Shown piece after piece: positions 31,656 to 40,769 of a DNA stretch of 64,000 nt. Source of the DNA: Rheinheimera pacifica (GTDB lineage: Bacteria > Pseudomonadota > Gammaproteobacteria > Enterobacterales > Alteromonadaceae); the NCBI RefSeq assembly GCF_024809855.1, contig NZ_JANUEM010000005.1, forward strand, positions 1 to 64,000, written 5' to 3'. Position 1 is the first letter of the stretch; every line of letters starts with the position of its first letter. A model generated the notes under the pieces. It was given only the letters and a program-made list of their open reading frames with translations, made no database searches and was not told the DNA's origin. The position numbers and the translations under genes are program-made.

Positions 31656-32660
31656 TTATTTCGGCGCGGGTTTGTGCTTAAAATTGCCCGCATAATTTGT
31701 CAGGGCTCTTAATTTACCGCGCCATGTCCGCATATTGCATAACTGAATACCATAAAGTGGCCGTTTTGCTGACATCCAGTCTTTTTTATAATCGTCATTG
31801 CCGGTAAGAAAATCTACTGTGTTAACGTTGTCCCTGCAAATTACATGCTCAAGCAGTACGGCTGTCAGCACTGTTCCGGGGCTGAAGCGGGTAAAGTCGT
31901 TGTTATAAGCGAGCTTGAAAATAGCGGCAGTTTTGTCATAAACAAACCAGATTTGTGCCGCTATTGGTTCGTTATTGTAGTAAACGACGCCAATACGCAA
32001 GGTATTAATCTGCCAGTTGTGCTGGCATATGCTGTCGATAAAAGCCGGTGTGGGCTCAGATCGTTTCCAACTGCGATAATACACCTGATGGTAATCAATC
32101 AGCGCTTGCATCAGTATTTCTGCCGAACCTTCACTGTATATTTTAACGGTGAAGTTACCGTCTTTATGCATCAGCTCCTGTTTACGTTTCAGCGTATTTT
32201 TCAGCTGGCTGGGCCGGCGTTGCCAGTACTGCGCTAAGCTAGTGATATTGGGTTCGTACCAGTTTACCGAGTGTTGGTAAATAAAGCCTTTAAAGCCTAA
32301 GCTGGCAAAGCTTTGGCACCATGCCTGCGCCTGGCTGCTGTAAAGTGGCAAAATATTAATATAATCGTAGGCTGAAAATACGCTGGCGTGTTGTTGCAAC
32401 GTTGCCGCACAGGGCGGCGTGGCTATAGGCTGCCCAGCAATGCCGAAAATTGGCGAATAGTAATTGGTCATACTGTTCAGGCTGTTGCCCGGCAGGCTTG
32501 GGGTGCTGCTAAAAAAAGCGACGCCAGCCTGCCCGGTTAAAGGCAGGCTAAAGTTGTGTTTGTTATGGTTTACATGCTCAGCAAAAGCACTGAACCAGTA
32601 GTCGCTGACAAATACCGGCGGTAAAGCTGAGGAACCAGGTTGCACTGTGAGCTCTGTCAT
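31656..32660 (-). CDS. GNAT/FemAB-like acyltransferase (second of a pair)
   Basis: A 334-residue protein whose C-terminal half has the BioF2/Acetyltransf_6-like pattern (RRPSQLKNTLKRKQELMHK, ...YYNNEPIAAQIWFVYDKTA, then VDFLTGNDDYKKDWM). Related proteins attach amino-acid or acyl groups to amino sugars or peptides. The ATG at 32660 overlaps the stop of its neighbour (ATGA). Longer in-frame extensions run back through that gene. The N-terminal half is poorly conserved, so the donor cannot be stated. Confidence 0.78.
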   Translation of the reverse strand: MTELTVQPGSSALPPVFVSDYWFSAFAEHVNHNKHNFSLPLTGQAGVAFFSSTPSLPGNSLNSMTNYYSPIFGIAGQPIATPPCAATLQQHASVFSAYDYINILPLYSSQAQAWCQSFASLGFKGFIYQHSVNWYEPNITSLAQYWQRRPSQLKNTLKRKQELMHKDGNFTVKIYSEGSAEILMQALIDYHQVYYRSWKRSEPTPAFIDSICQHNWQINTLRIGVVYYNNEPIAAQIWFVYDKTAAIFKLAYNNDFTRFSPGTVLTAVLLEHVICRDNVNTVDFLTGNDDYKKDWMSAKRPLYGIQLCNMRTWRGKLRALTNYAGNFKHKPAPK

Positions 32661-33727
32661 GGCTCTGCTACCTCTGCAATGGGTTTTTTCTTCAGTTTTT
32701 GCTTGAGCTGGGTTAATAATTGCAGCGTTTTGCCCGCGATTTTTTCCGCATACACGGTACCGTTGTAAATAGAGCGGGTGTCGGTGGCCCATTCAAGCTG
32801 TTCTGCTGAAGCATTAGTATAAAAATCGACTACTTTTACACTGTTGTTGTCAAACAGCGTATGCAGGATCTGCTTGAGTAAGAGGCGGCCCAGCGCGAAG
32901 CTTTTAAACTCTTCATCAAAAGTTGTTTTCAGAATAATCAGCATATCGTGTTTGATGCAGCAAAGCCGGGAAGCAACGAGCCGGTCTTTTATGTAGTATT
33001 CATAAACCATGGCATTGTTCTGCTGTGCTAACTGATACAAAAAGTCACGGTAAAATTGGCCTTGCCGGTTACTGGGGTGCAAGGCTGTACCGAGTTTACC
33101 TTTCCAGCCTTTAGACTCGATCATGCCATAGCGATCTACAGCAGCTTTAATATGCTGCGCGCTACTGATCTGGCGAAAATCGATAGTTGTATTTTCGCGT
33201 TGCAGGCGGTTTTCATAGCGCGACATATTTTTACGCAGGTTTTTTGAGCGTAACTGCCAATAGCTGTCAAAGCCGTCTTGTAGAGTTATCTGCATATTGG
33301 TGGCATAAAATGCCAGCTGTTGTTCATTCAGAGTATTGATAAGTGCCTGGTGTTCTGCCGGATCCAGGCTGAGAAAATCGATACGGGCTGCTATGCCGGG
33401 TAATGCCCGCAGTAATGCCGTTATATCTGGTGTAAAGGCTGGATTGATAAGCAGCAAGCCAACCTGAGCCTGGCTGGGTTTATACAATTCCCAAATCAGT
33501 TTGTTCCGCTGTTTGAGCAACATCAGGCATTGCAATTGCCCCTGCCGGATGGCGTGCACCTGGTATAACGGTGTGTGGTTAAAATAGGCCAATAATGAGG
33601 TAAGAAACTCGGTGCCGAGTAATTGATTATTGCCATGGTAACTATTACTTAATAGGGTCCAGTCCGCAAAAAACTGCGGATCGTTTCTGTCAAACAACTT
33701 TACTTGCCAGCAAACCGGGTCAGACAT
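32657..33727 (-). CDS. GNAT/FemAB-like acyltransferase (first of a pair)
   Basis: A 356-residue relative of the next gene downstream. The core RSKNLRKNMSRYENRLQRE corresponds to its neighbour's RPSQLKNTLKRK segment, and YEYYIKDRLVASRLCCIK and VVDFYTNASAEQLEWATD correspond to the later motifs. This looks like an old tandem duplication that has diverged. It overlaps the deacetylase gene by eight bases and the second copy by four. Confidence 0.78.
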   Translation of the reverse strand: MSDPVCWQVKLFDRNDPQFFADWTLLSNSYHGNNQLLGTEFLTSLLAYFNHTPLYQVHAIRQGQLQCLMLLKQRNKLIWELYKPSQAQVGLLLINPAFTPDITALLRALPGIAARIDFLSLDPAEHQALINTLNEQQLAFYATNMQITLQDGFDSYWQLRSKNLRKNMSRYENRLQRENTTIDFRQISSAQHIKAAVDRYGMIESKGWKGKLGTALHPSNRQGQFYRDFLYQLAQQNNAMVYEYYIKDRLVASRLCCIKHDMLIILKTTFDEEFKSFALGRLLLKQILHTLFDNNSVKVVDFYTNASAEQLEWATDTRSIYNGTVYAEKIAGKTLQLLTQLKQKLKKKPIAEVAEP

Positions 33728-34664
33728 GTGCAGGCTTGGTATAGTTAAGGATTAGTCGGCAGTGGAATTTCAGCGGGCTTTTATCCCAGGGGGTAAAGCG
33801 GTTTAGCAAATGGGGCGGGGTAGCTGCCGTGCAAATACCCCAGTTGGTAATCACCGCACTGCTAAAACCGGCTTCGGCGACCAGCTTTACCGTAGTGTCA
33901 TCAAAATCGGTGTCTTTTACCCCGTTAGGGTAGGCAAAGTGCTGTGCGGGTTTGCCCAGCCAGTTTTCCAGTTGCTGCCTGGATTGTCGAATTTCCTGTA
34001 ACTGCTGCGCTTCAGGCAATACTTTTAAAATAGGGTGGTTTACCGTGTGGGCGCCAATGGTAACACCACTATCCGATAGCTGTTTTATCTGTGCCGGTGA
34101 CATCATCAGTGGCTCTTGCTCAGTGGCATTATTTTGCTGATAAAACTGGTCAATTTTTTCCAGCCGCTGCGCGACAGGTAAGTATTTTAATTTTTTCAGC
34201 CATTGCTGTGCTTTACTGCGCCGGTCTTTGGCATCAGTTAAGGTTAATTGCGTATCGTCCAGCAGCAGTTGCTGGCGCTCAGGTTGCGAGAACAGATAAA
34301 TCAGCCGGTCATTCCACATATTGCTGCCCTGGCTAAACGCTGTGGCAACATATACTGTGGCCGGGATGCCGTATTTAGCCAGAATGGGCTGGGCTACTGT
34401 CAGGTTATTCAGATAACCATCGTCAAAAGTGACACACACTGCATTGGCAGGCAAAGTATTGTTTTGCAGGTGTTGCAGGGCATCCTGTAATGACAGTGGG
34501 GTAAAATAGTCGCGTAATAAGCGCATTTGCCAGTCGAATACCTCTGCGGTAGGTTCGCTTGGCCGCATTGGATCGGGCTTTGCCAGTATCTGATGGTAAA
34601 TCAGAATACTCAGCTTGCTGCGGCCCAGTAATTTACCGGTAATTTGCAGTATCTTATGCAGCAT
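33720..34664 (-). CDS. Polysaccharide deacetylase (NodB domain)
   Basis: A 314-residue carbohydrate esterase family 4 enzyme. The metal-binding motif 1 is VTFDDGYLNN and motif 2 is GAHTVNHP. It should remove acetyl groups from N-acetylated sugars, freeing amines that the downstream FemAB-like enzymes could modify. The start at 34664 has GAGG six bases upstream and lies 11 bases inside the end of the asparagine-synthase-like gene; longer frames exist but would lie deeper in that gene. Confidence 0.85.
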   Translation of the reverse strand: MLHKILQITGKLLGRSKLSILIYHQILAKPDPMRPSEPTAEVFDWQMRLLRDYFTPLSLQDALQHLQNNTLPANAVCVTFDDGYLNNLTVAQPILAKYGIPATVYVATAFSQGSNMWNDRLIYLFSQPERQQLLLDDTQLTLTDAKDRRSKAQQWLKKLKYLPVAQRLEKIDQFYQQNNATEQEPLMMSPAQIKQLSDSGVTIGAHTVNHPILKVLPEAQQLQEIRQSRQQLENWLGKPAQHFAYPNGVKDTDFDDTTVKLVAEAGFSSAVITNWGICTAATPPHLLNRFTPWDKSPLKFHCRLILNYTKPAHV

Positions 34665-36465
34665 AACCGGCCTCATGTTGTTGTAGCCACAGTTCCAGCG
34701 TAACCATAATCCATACCAGTTCACCATAATAACCTGAATGGCCCTGTTGATAGGTCGCCAGAGCCTGGTCAATAAAGGCTGGTTGAATAATATTGCGCTG
34801 TTTCAGGCAGGCCAGGCTGTCTGCTGTTATTTGCTGCAGTTTAGGTTGTTGCTTCATCCATACGCCAAACGGCAGGCCAAAACCATGTTTGCTTTTGCTT
34901 AGGGTGGCATTGGGCAGAAAACCGGTAAAACTGCGTTTGTAAAAATCACGCAATTTTTGCCCCGGTGCTTTAACACCGGCGCTGATTTTGCAGCTAAAAT
35001 CGACCACTTCTTTTTCAAACAACGGGTAACGCACTTCAACCCCGGCCAATTGGCACATGCTGCTAACCTTAACCAGGTCGTTATCTGCCAGGGTAAACTT
35101 CCAGTCCAGATACATCATGCAGTCAACGGCATCAGCAGAGCGGCAGGCTTTATAACGCTGTTGCTTTTGTTGTAGTGGCAGTTGGCTATCAATACTGGCG
35201 ATAAATTCCGGACAAAACATTTGCTTAATATCAAACCGGTTTAAAAAGTTGTAGCTGTCCAGCCGGTCCGGTAGGGCAACTTTGGCCTGATTAATGTAGC
35301 TATATGCTTTTTTCAGCCCCGGCAATTTCGCCGCATAAATGTTGTAAAAACATAAATCCAGTGATGATTGTAGTAAGCCCGGCAGGGCGCGGTAATGTTC
35401 AAAAGTTTTTTGTTTTACGTAACGCTCATTACCGGCAAATATTTCGTCACCGCCGTCACCGGCTAACAGCACTTTTATACCATCTTCTGCTGCTACTTTG
35501 GCGCAGATATAGGCTGCCATGGCAGAAGAATTACCAAAGGGCTCATTAAACGCAGCTGCCACAGTACTGAAATGTTGTGTAATCTCTTCCGGCTGCAGGT
35601 AATGTACTTTATGTTCGGTGCCGAAATGCTTCGCTGTGATCAGGGCATAGGCTGTTTCGTCGTAACCTTTGGCTTCAAAACCAATAGAGTAAGTTTTGGC
35701 ACTGACACCGGTATTGGCGCTGTGCTTTGCCAGCATACCGGCAACAGTTGAGCTATCCAGCCCGCCACTTAAAAAGGCGGCGCAGTCGGGGCTGATATTA
35801 CGCGCAACGGCTTCGGATATCAGTTGCTGACATTGCTGCTGTAATACCTGCTGCGGTTCGGCTGACGGGGTGAAATCCGGCTGATAATAGGTTTCGCTGT
35901 GCAGGTTGCCGTCATTACCTATTGTAAAGACGACGCCCGGTTCCAGTTTTTTAATCTGCTGATATATCGCATCAGGCGAAGGAATGCAGTGAAAATACAA
36001 ATAATTATAAACTGCCTGAGTATCCAGGTTTACGCTGGGGTTGTGCTGGCGTAATAACGACAGGCTATCGCTGACCAGCAGTGTACCGTGCTGCCTGCTG
36101 TCGATAAAACAGGGCACAGCGCCGACATGGTCATTAACTATCCGGATAGTGCCCTGGCGTTTGTCGGCAATAATCAATACAAAGAAACCGGCGATCTGCG
36201 GATAAAACTGATGTGGCTGTTGCTGATACAGCTGTAGAAACCATTGCGCGGCACCGTCTGGCAGATAATCCTGATTATATGGCCTTACCCGGCCCAACAG
36301 GCACACCAGCGTGTGTTCATCTTCTGCAAGCTGTAACGGGAGCCGGCTGAAAATATGCAGGGTATTCAATGCACCTGTACCATTAAGGGTAAGCATATTG
36401 GTGTGCGGTGTAATAGCACCGGCATCAGTTGCTGTAGAGGTGTAAGTTCCTGCATGGCGCCACAT
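34654..36465 (-). CDS. Asparagine-synthase-like protein lacking the glutaminase Cys
   Basis: A 603-residue protein with a C-terminal ATP-pyrophosphatase domain: AAFLSGGLDSSTVAG, then LLAGDGGDEIFAGNERY. The N-terminal region keeps a glutaminase-like fold (HTLVCLLGRVRPYN, DHVGAVPCFI) but begins MWRHAG rather than MCGI, so the catalytic Cys2 is absent. It cannot take ammonia from glutamine in the usual way; it may use another amine or form an amide bond as beta-lactam synthetases do. The ATG follows AAGGAA at seven bases; the open frame extends 11 codons further. An intact amidotransferase of the same type lies at 45.9-47.8 kb. Confidence 0.85.
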   Translation of the reverse strand: MWRHAGTYTSTATDAGAITPHTNMLTLNGTGALNTLHIFSRLPLQLAEDEHTLVCLLGRVRPYNQDYLPDGAAQWFLQLYQQQPHQFYPQIAGFFVLIIADKRQGTIRIVNDHVGAVPCFIDSRQHGTLLVSDSLSLLRQHNPSVNLDTQAVYNYLYFHCIPSPDAIYQQIKKLEPGVVFTIGNDGNLHSETYYQPDFTPSAEPQQVLQQQCQQLISEAVARNISPDCAAFLSGGLDSSTVAGMLAKHSANTGVSAKTYSIGFEAKGYDETAYALITAKHFGTEHKVHYLQPEEITQHFSTVAAAFNEPFGNSSAMAAYICAKVAAEDGIKVLLAGDGGDEIFAGNERYVKQKTFEHYRALPGLLQSSLDLCFYNIYAAKLPGLKKAYSYINQAKVALPDRLDSYNFLNRFDIKQMFCPEFIASIDSQLPLQQKQQRYKACRSADAVDCMMYLDWKFTLADNDLVKVSSMCQLAGVEVRYPLFEKEVVDFSCKISAGVKAPGQKLRDFYKRSFTGFLPNATLSKSKHGFGLPFGVWMKQQPKLQQITADSLACLKQRNIIQPAFIDQALATYQQGHSGYYGELVWIMVTLELWLQQHEAGYAA

Positions 36466-36510
36466 TGTTGTATTCCTTACGTTATTCACAGTTAACAATC
36501 ATTGTTTCAC

Positions 36511-37485
36511 TTAACTGGTTGCGGTTTTTTTACGCAAAAACAGTTTATACAGCTGCGGTACGGCACATATCGTGCTGAGCAGTATCGCTTTACCCAACCG
36601 GTAACGGTACCGAATGCAGCCTTTAAACGATACCAGTGCTTTATCCCGGTGGCCTTGCATCATGGCATTATAACCATAGGTAAAATGCCGTGCGCCCAGA
36701 TAATGGTTTACAACAGGCTGAGATGCTTGCTCACCCGAAGGACACTTCAGACCGTAGTTGGCAATAGCGGACTCAAGTACCAGTAAACTGAAGTTTTTCG
36801 CGTGCACTTTTTTTGTTGTGCTGTCAGGGTTGTCGCGGTACACCGCATAGGTTCGCGACAGCTTGGCCATTTGATATCGTTGCGATATCCGCAGCCATAA
36901 GTCGTGATCTTCGCCAATGCGATATTCAGTGTTAAACATGCCAATGTTGTCTATTACGTCCCGGCGCAGTACGGCGGTGATGGTATGAATAACTGAATCT
37001 TTCAGCAGCTTCAGATATAACCAACCACTGTAATAGGTATCTTCAGTTGTATCAGCCGGACCGGTACTGGCAAGTTGAGCGGAGATTTGCTCCAGCGATG
37101 TTTCACCATGCCAGATTGCCCAGCCGCAATAGCATAAACCGATATCAGGATGCTGCTGTAAATAAGAGATCTGCGCAGTTAATTTACCGGGTAACCATAA
37201 ATCATCGCTGTCATTAAACGCAATAAACTGGCCGTTGGCGATACGCATGCCGGCATTTCGGGCTGCGGCTGGCCCTTGGTTAGCCTGCTGCAGCACGATA
37301 ATTTTGTCACCAAACTGGCGCAAAATATCAATGCTGTTATCGGTTGAGCCATCATCTACTACAATGACTTCGATATTGCTGTAATCCTGCGCCAGTACGC
37401 TGTCAATCGCTTCGCTAATATGCGCAGCACTGTTATAGCACGGGATAATCACACTAACTAGAGGGTTCGCTGTGTCTGATACCAT
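36511..37485 (-). CDS. Family 2 glycosyltransferase
   Basis: A 324-residue GT-A enzyme. The nucleotide-sugar site reads VSVIIPCYNSAAHISEAIDS, IEVIVVDDGSTDNS, and FNDSDDLWLPGKL (DxD). A C-terminal basic, partly hydrophobic segment may associate with the membrane. The ATG at 37485 follows the pyruvyltransferase stop by one base; a TTG four codons upstream is an alternative. It should add one sugar to the lipid-linked repeat unit. Confidence 0.88.
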   Translation of the reverse strand: MVSDTANPLVSVIIPCYNSAAHISEAIDSVLAQDYSNIEVIVVDDGSTDNSIDILRQFGDKIIVLQQANQGPAAARNAGMRIANGQFIAFNDSDDLWLPGKLTAQISYLQQHPDIGLCYCGWAIWHGETSLEQISAQLASTGPADTTEDTYYSGWLYLKLLKDSVIHTITAVLRRDVIDNIGMFNTEYRIGEDHDLWLRISQRYQMAKLSRTYAVYRDNPDSTTKKVHAKNFSLLVLESAIANYGLKCPSGEQASQPVVNHYLGARHFTYGYNAMMQGHRDKALVSFKGCIRYRYRLGKAILLSTICAVPQLYKLFLRKKTATS

Positions 37486-37486
37486 C

Positions 37487-38392
37487 TCAAATACCAAAGT
37501 CCTGCTTAAACTGGTGTACCTTTTCCTGCAAGCGGGCAGTGTTGTTATTAAACACGGTATTGCTGCTCAAGTGCGGCGGCGTGATCCTGGCAATGTCTGC
37601 CAGCCTTGCAGCAACCAGGTCAATATGTTGCCGCTCAGACTGGCGTGGTGGAGGTGCTCCCCAATCTGAGCGCCATAGCGGTGTATTTTGCAGGGTGCGT
37701 TTAAGCATGTTTTTCAGCCGCACAGTCTTTTCAGCTGTTTCATCGCCGCGCCATACCGGCGGAATAGTGGCAAAGTCTGCGGTTAGCTGTACCGATTGCA
37801 GCCAGTCTTGCCACTTGTATTCGGATATATGCGGATAGGCTTTTACCGGGATCCATGGCACACGAAACGAGTCGGCAAGTATGGCACCATGCATCGCTTC
37901 TGTTAGCAGCAACTCGGTCTGGCGAATTCCGTCAAACACCTGCAAAAAAGGTTTTCTCGGATCAAGAAAGTGGATACCTGCCTGCTGACATACTGTCTCC
38001 CAGTCACCCAACCGGGCGCTTTCGCAATGCGGCATAAAACTGACTTTATAGTGTTTTTCTACAGCCGGTGTATACAGCTGTGCGGATAAAGATGCCGGAT
38101 CGGTAATTGCCAGCTCTGCGGGCAGCCCCAGTGCTTTTGCGGTTAACGGGCCGCGGACACAATAGAACTTCCAGTTTGCATTAATGGCTGGTAACTGGCC
38201 ATAACCGTGGCCGGAACCAAAAACGGTTACTGCTGGCGCCGGTGGAATACGGTGGTTTAGCAGGGTGCCTACACCAACAAACAGCTCGGCAGCATCGGCA
38301 CGGAAAAAATCCGGGAATAGCTGCTGCCATAACCAGGGGTTAAGATCGTCGCCGAAATTACCTTCTTTGTCTTTAAAATAATAAAGCTGCAA
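37487..38392 (-). CDS. Polysaccharide pyruvyltransferase family protein
   Basis: A 301-residue member of the pyruvyltransferase fold (PF04230 type). GNFGDDLNPWLWQQLF at the N-terminus, the glycine-rich VFGSGHGYG, and CVRGPLTAKALGL are typical. It should ketal-link pyruvate to a sugar, giving the polymer a negative charge. The only in-frame start that fits the family is a TTG with AAGGA seven bases upstream, so translation may be modest. It follows the flippase gene by 15 bases. Confidence 0.85.
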   Translation of the reverse strand: MQLYYFKDKEGNFGDDLNPWLWQQLFPDFFRADAAELFVGVGTLLNHRIPPAPAVTVFGSGHGYGQLPAINANWKFYCVRGPLTAKALGLPAELAITDPASLSAQLYTPAVEKHYKVSFMPHCESARLGDWETVCQQAGIHFLDPRKPFLQVFDGIRQTELLLTEAMHGAILADSFRVPWIPVKAYPHISEYKWQDWLQSVQLTADFATIPPVWRGDETAEKTVRLKNMLKRTLQNTPLWRSDWGAPPPRQSERQHIDLVAARLADIARITPPHLSSNTVFNNNTARLQEKVHQFKQDFGI

Positions 38393-38407
38393 AATACTGT
38401 CCTTGTA

Positions 38408-39841
38408 TCAGAGTCTGAATTTCAGGGCTTCGTTAAAACGTTCTTTAAAACACAAGCGCAGAGCAAGCGCATAAAACACTGCGCCAGCCACTATCATGAT
38501 CACCAGCCGTAGTAGCATTGCCATATCAGCCAATAGCAGTTGCTGCATAGCATACAATAGCCCCAACATCGTGCAGGATAACAACAGGGGAGGCATTACT
38601 GCCCCGATAATTGCCATGCTGCTGATGCCAGCGCGCGAAGCGCATAAGTATACCGCAAACAGAAAAAACAGCGGGGTGGTAATAAGCCAGGACGCCGCCA
38701 CTGCAGTAATGCCGTAACCGGAGGCAAAATAAATGGCAATAGCAGTAAGCAGCAGTGAAAAACTAACGTGAATAAGCCCGGTAGACGGAAAGCCGAGTGC
38801 TTTCATCAGAGGGGTAAACAGGTTTGAAATAATACGCAGCGGTATCGTCAGCAGTATCAGTTGCAATGGCAACACGGCATGGCTCCAGTGCTGGCCCAGT
38901 ATCAGTTGCACCAGTTCATCAGCCGTGGCGGCAAAACCATAAAATAACGGAAAGCAGAATAATGTAATAATACGCAGCATATAGCAGAATACCTGCTGAT
39001 ATTTTTGCTTGTCATGCCCGATAGCGGCATACATAGGGTAGGCCACTTCATTAATCAGCGGCATGGCTTTTGTCATGGGCATTAATGCCAGATGCATAGC
39101 CACGGCGTAATATCCCAACTGGTTTGCCTCAATAAATCTGGCAGCAATCAGAATGTCGGCTTTCATAAACAGAGTAAAGAGTATGCCGGTAGCCATCAGT
39201 GTCAGGCCAAATTTTAACGCTGGCAGCATGCCGCTGAACTGAAACAGAGGTAAGTAAAACCGGCGCAGCGCCACGTTATAGCCAACAGCACGAATAAATA
39301 CCACCGCAATATTTGACAGTATTAATGACCAGAAACCAAAACCGTAAAAGGCTAACAGCAATGCCAGCGCACTGCCGCTGAGGGTTGCCACAAAATCAAT
39401 TTTAGAGCGGCTTTTAAAATTCATTTCTCTGGCAAGCAGGTTAGATGACACTGTGATCCATGGCATAACCAAAAACACCGTGGCCGATGCGTACAGCACA
39501 TATTGCAAAGTGGGTTGCTGGTAAAAAGCCGCTACAGTGCCGGCAAAACTGAGCTGCAATATGGCAAGGCCACCGTTTAGCAGCATGAGTAAGCAGAGAA
39601 TTTTTCTGATGTAAGGCTCATCCAACTGCTTTTGCCGCACCAGTACGTCACCGAGCCCGGCACTGGCAAATTGCAATGCCAGCATCAGCACCATTTCAGC
39701 AATAGCAACTATGCCATAATCAGCAGGAGTAAGCAGACGGATAACTAACAGAGATGCCAGCCAGGTGAATACCTGTGACAGCAGGCGTAAACTCAATGTC
39801 CATCTGAAAGCCGTACGGGCCCGGCTGGATATGCTATCCAT
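38408..39841 (-). CDS. Oligosaccharide flippase (Wzx/MOP family)
   Basis: A 477-residue inner-membrane protein with about 12-14 hydrophobic helices. The opening FRWTLSLRLLSQVFTWLASL and LLTPADYGIVAIAEMVLMLA match lipopolysaccharide-type flippases of the MOP superfamily. It should move lipid-linked repeat units across the inner membrane. The start at 39841 has AGAGGA upstream; 50 further open codons continue towards the divergent TPR gene without a better site. It heads the seven-gene minus operon ending at 31.7 kb. Confidence 0.9.
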   Translation of the reverse strand: MDSISSRARTAFRWTLSLRLLSQVFTWLASLLVIRLLTPADYGIVAIAEMVLMLALQFASAGLGDVLVRQKQLDEPYIRKILCLLMLLNGGLAILQLSFAGTVAAFYQQPTLQYVLYASATVFLVMPWITVSSNLLAREMNFKSRSKIDFVATLSGSALALLLAFYGFGFWSLILSNIAVVFIRAVGYNVALRRFYLPLFQFSGMLPALKFGLTLMATGILFTLFMKADILIAARFIEANQLGYYAVAMHLALMPMTKAMPLINEVAYPMYAAIGHDKQKYQQVFCYMLRIITLFCFPLFYGFAATADELVQLILGQHWSHAVLPLQLILLTIPLRIISNLFTPLMKALGFPSTGLIHVSFSLLLTAIAIYFASGYGITAVAASWLITTPLFFLFAVYLCASRAGISSMAIIGAVMPPLLLSCTMLGLLYAMQQLLLADMAMLLRLVIMIVAGAVFYALALRLCFKERFNEALKFRL

Positions 39842-39999
39842 GCAATCCTCTTGAATTGTTGCCATAACTTTTACGGCAATGCGCCATTCTAACGTCTGAC
39901 GCGCTAAAGTTAAAGCCGGATAATCACTAATGCTAAATTGGCAGGATTTTGCTATGGTTAACGCGTTTTCGCGTTTAATAATATTTATCAAGGATGGTA

Positions 40000-40719
40000 A
40001 TGATGAAAAAATCAGCTTTTATTTATACCGCAGCACTAATATTACCAACCTCTGTTTTGGGTTTTGACTTTACGCCTACGCAGGCAGAGTTCAATACCTG
40101 GGATCAGCGCTGTAAACTAGCCTATTCGGCCACCGGTGCCGCGCGTAAATCTGGCTTGTATCCTAACCTGAATAAAGCCGACAGTACTAAAGCCCTGGCT
40201 TTCGCCGAATCTGCCGGTGGAGCCTGGCACTATTGTGCCGGCGTGGTGTACCTTAAACGCGCTGAGGCAAGTTCGGGAAATTTGCGTGAAGCCAGTTTAA
40301 AACGGGCTTTGAGTGAAATTCAGTTTACGGCACGTAATATCAATAAAGACCACAGCTGGTACCCGGAAATTTATATTGATATGGCTAAGGTTTACTTTGA
40401 AATGGGTGATAAAAAAGCCGGTTTTGAGACACTGCGGGGTGTATTAAAAACACACAAAAATAACTCATTGTCTTATACCGCTTTAGCTTATTACCTGAAA
40501 AGAAACGGCGATGCTAAAGCTGCACTAAAAGTGTTAAAGCAGGCACCAGAGAGTTTGCAGGCCGAATCAGCTGAACTTAACTACTTTTTGGGTTGGTACT
40601 CACTTGATGCCGGGCAAACTGATGATGCCGTGCAGTATGCCACCAGAGCTTATCAGCTTGGTTATCCTGTGCCGGGGCTGAGAAATAAACTGCAGGCGCA
40701 AGGCAGAATAATACCTTAA
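40000..40719 (+). CDS. Secreted TPR-repeat protein, function unknown
   Basis: A 239-residue protein with a Sec signal peptide (MMKKSAFIYTAALILPTSVLG) and a mature helical domain. Residues about 120-230 show TPR-like repeats (PEIYIDMAKVYFEMGDKKAG; LSYTALAYYLKRNGDAKAA; YFLGWYSLDAGQTDDAVQYA). Two Cys (QRCKLAY, WHYCAG) may form a disulfide. AAGGA lies five bases before the ATG at 40000 and eight before the one at 40003. It stands alone on the plus strand between two minus operons and has its own terminator. A periplasmic assembly role is inference from context. Confidence 0.8.
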   Translation: MMKKSAFIYTAALILPTSVLGFDFTPTQAEFNTWDQRCKLAYSATGAARKSGLYPNLNKADSTKALAFAESAGGAWHYCAGVVYLKRAEASSGNLREASLKRALSEIQFTARNINKDHSWYPEIYIDMAKVYFEMGDKKAGFETLRGVLKTHKNNSLSYTALAYYLKRNGDAKAALKVLKQAPESLQAESAELNYFLGWYSLDAGQTDDAVQYATRAYQLGYPVPGLRNKLQAQGRIIP

Positions 40720-40726
40720 AGCATAT

Positions 40727-40751
40727 CTGCGCTTACTTAAGCGCAGAGTTT
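40727..40751 (+). terminator. Terminator after the TPR gene
   Basis: A stem CTGCGCTTA/TAAGCGCAG (40727-40735 with 40738-40746) is followed by AGTTTTT. It lies in the 50-base gap between the convergent TPR and O-antigen-ligase-like genes. Confidence 0.8.
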
Positions 40752-40769
40752 TTGCCATTCAGATGCTAT

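Noticed and set aside
39937-39953. Sigma-54-like TTGGCAGGATTTTGC upstream of the TPR gene
   Set aside because: GG and GC are nine bases apart, not ten, and RpoN tolerates little spacing change.
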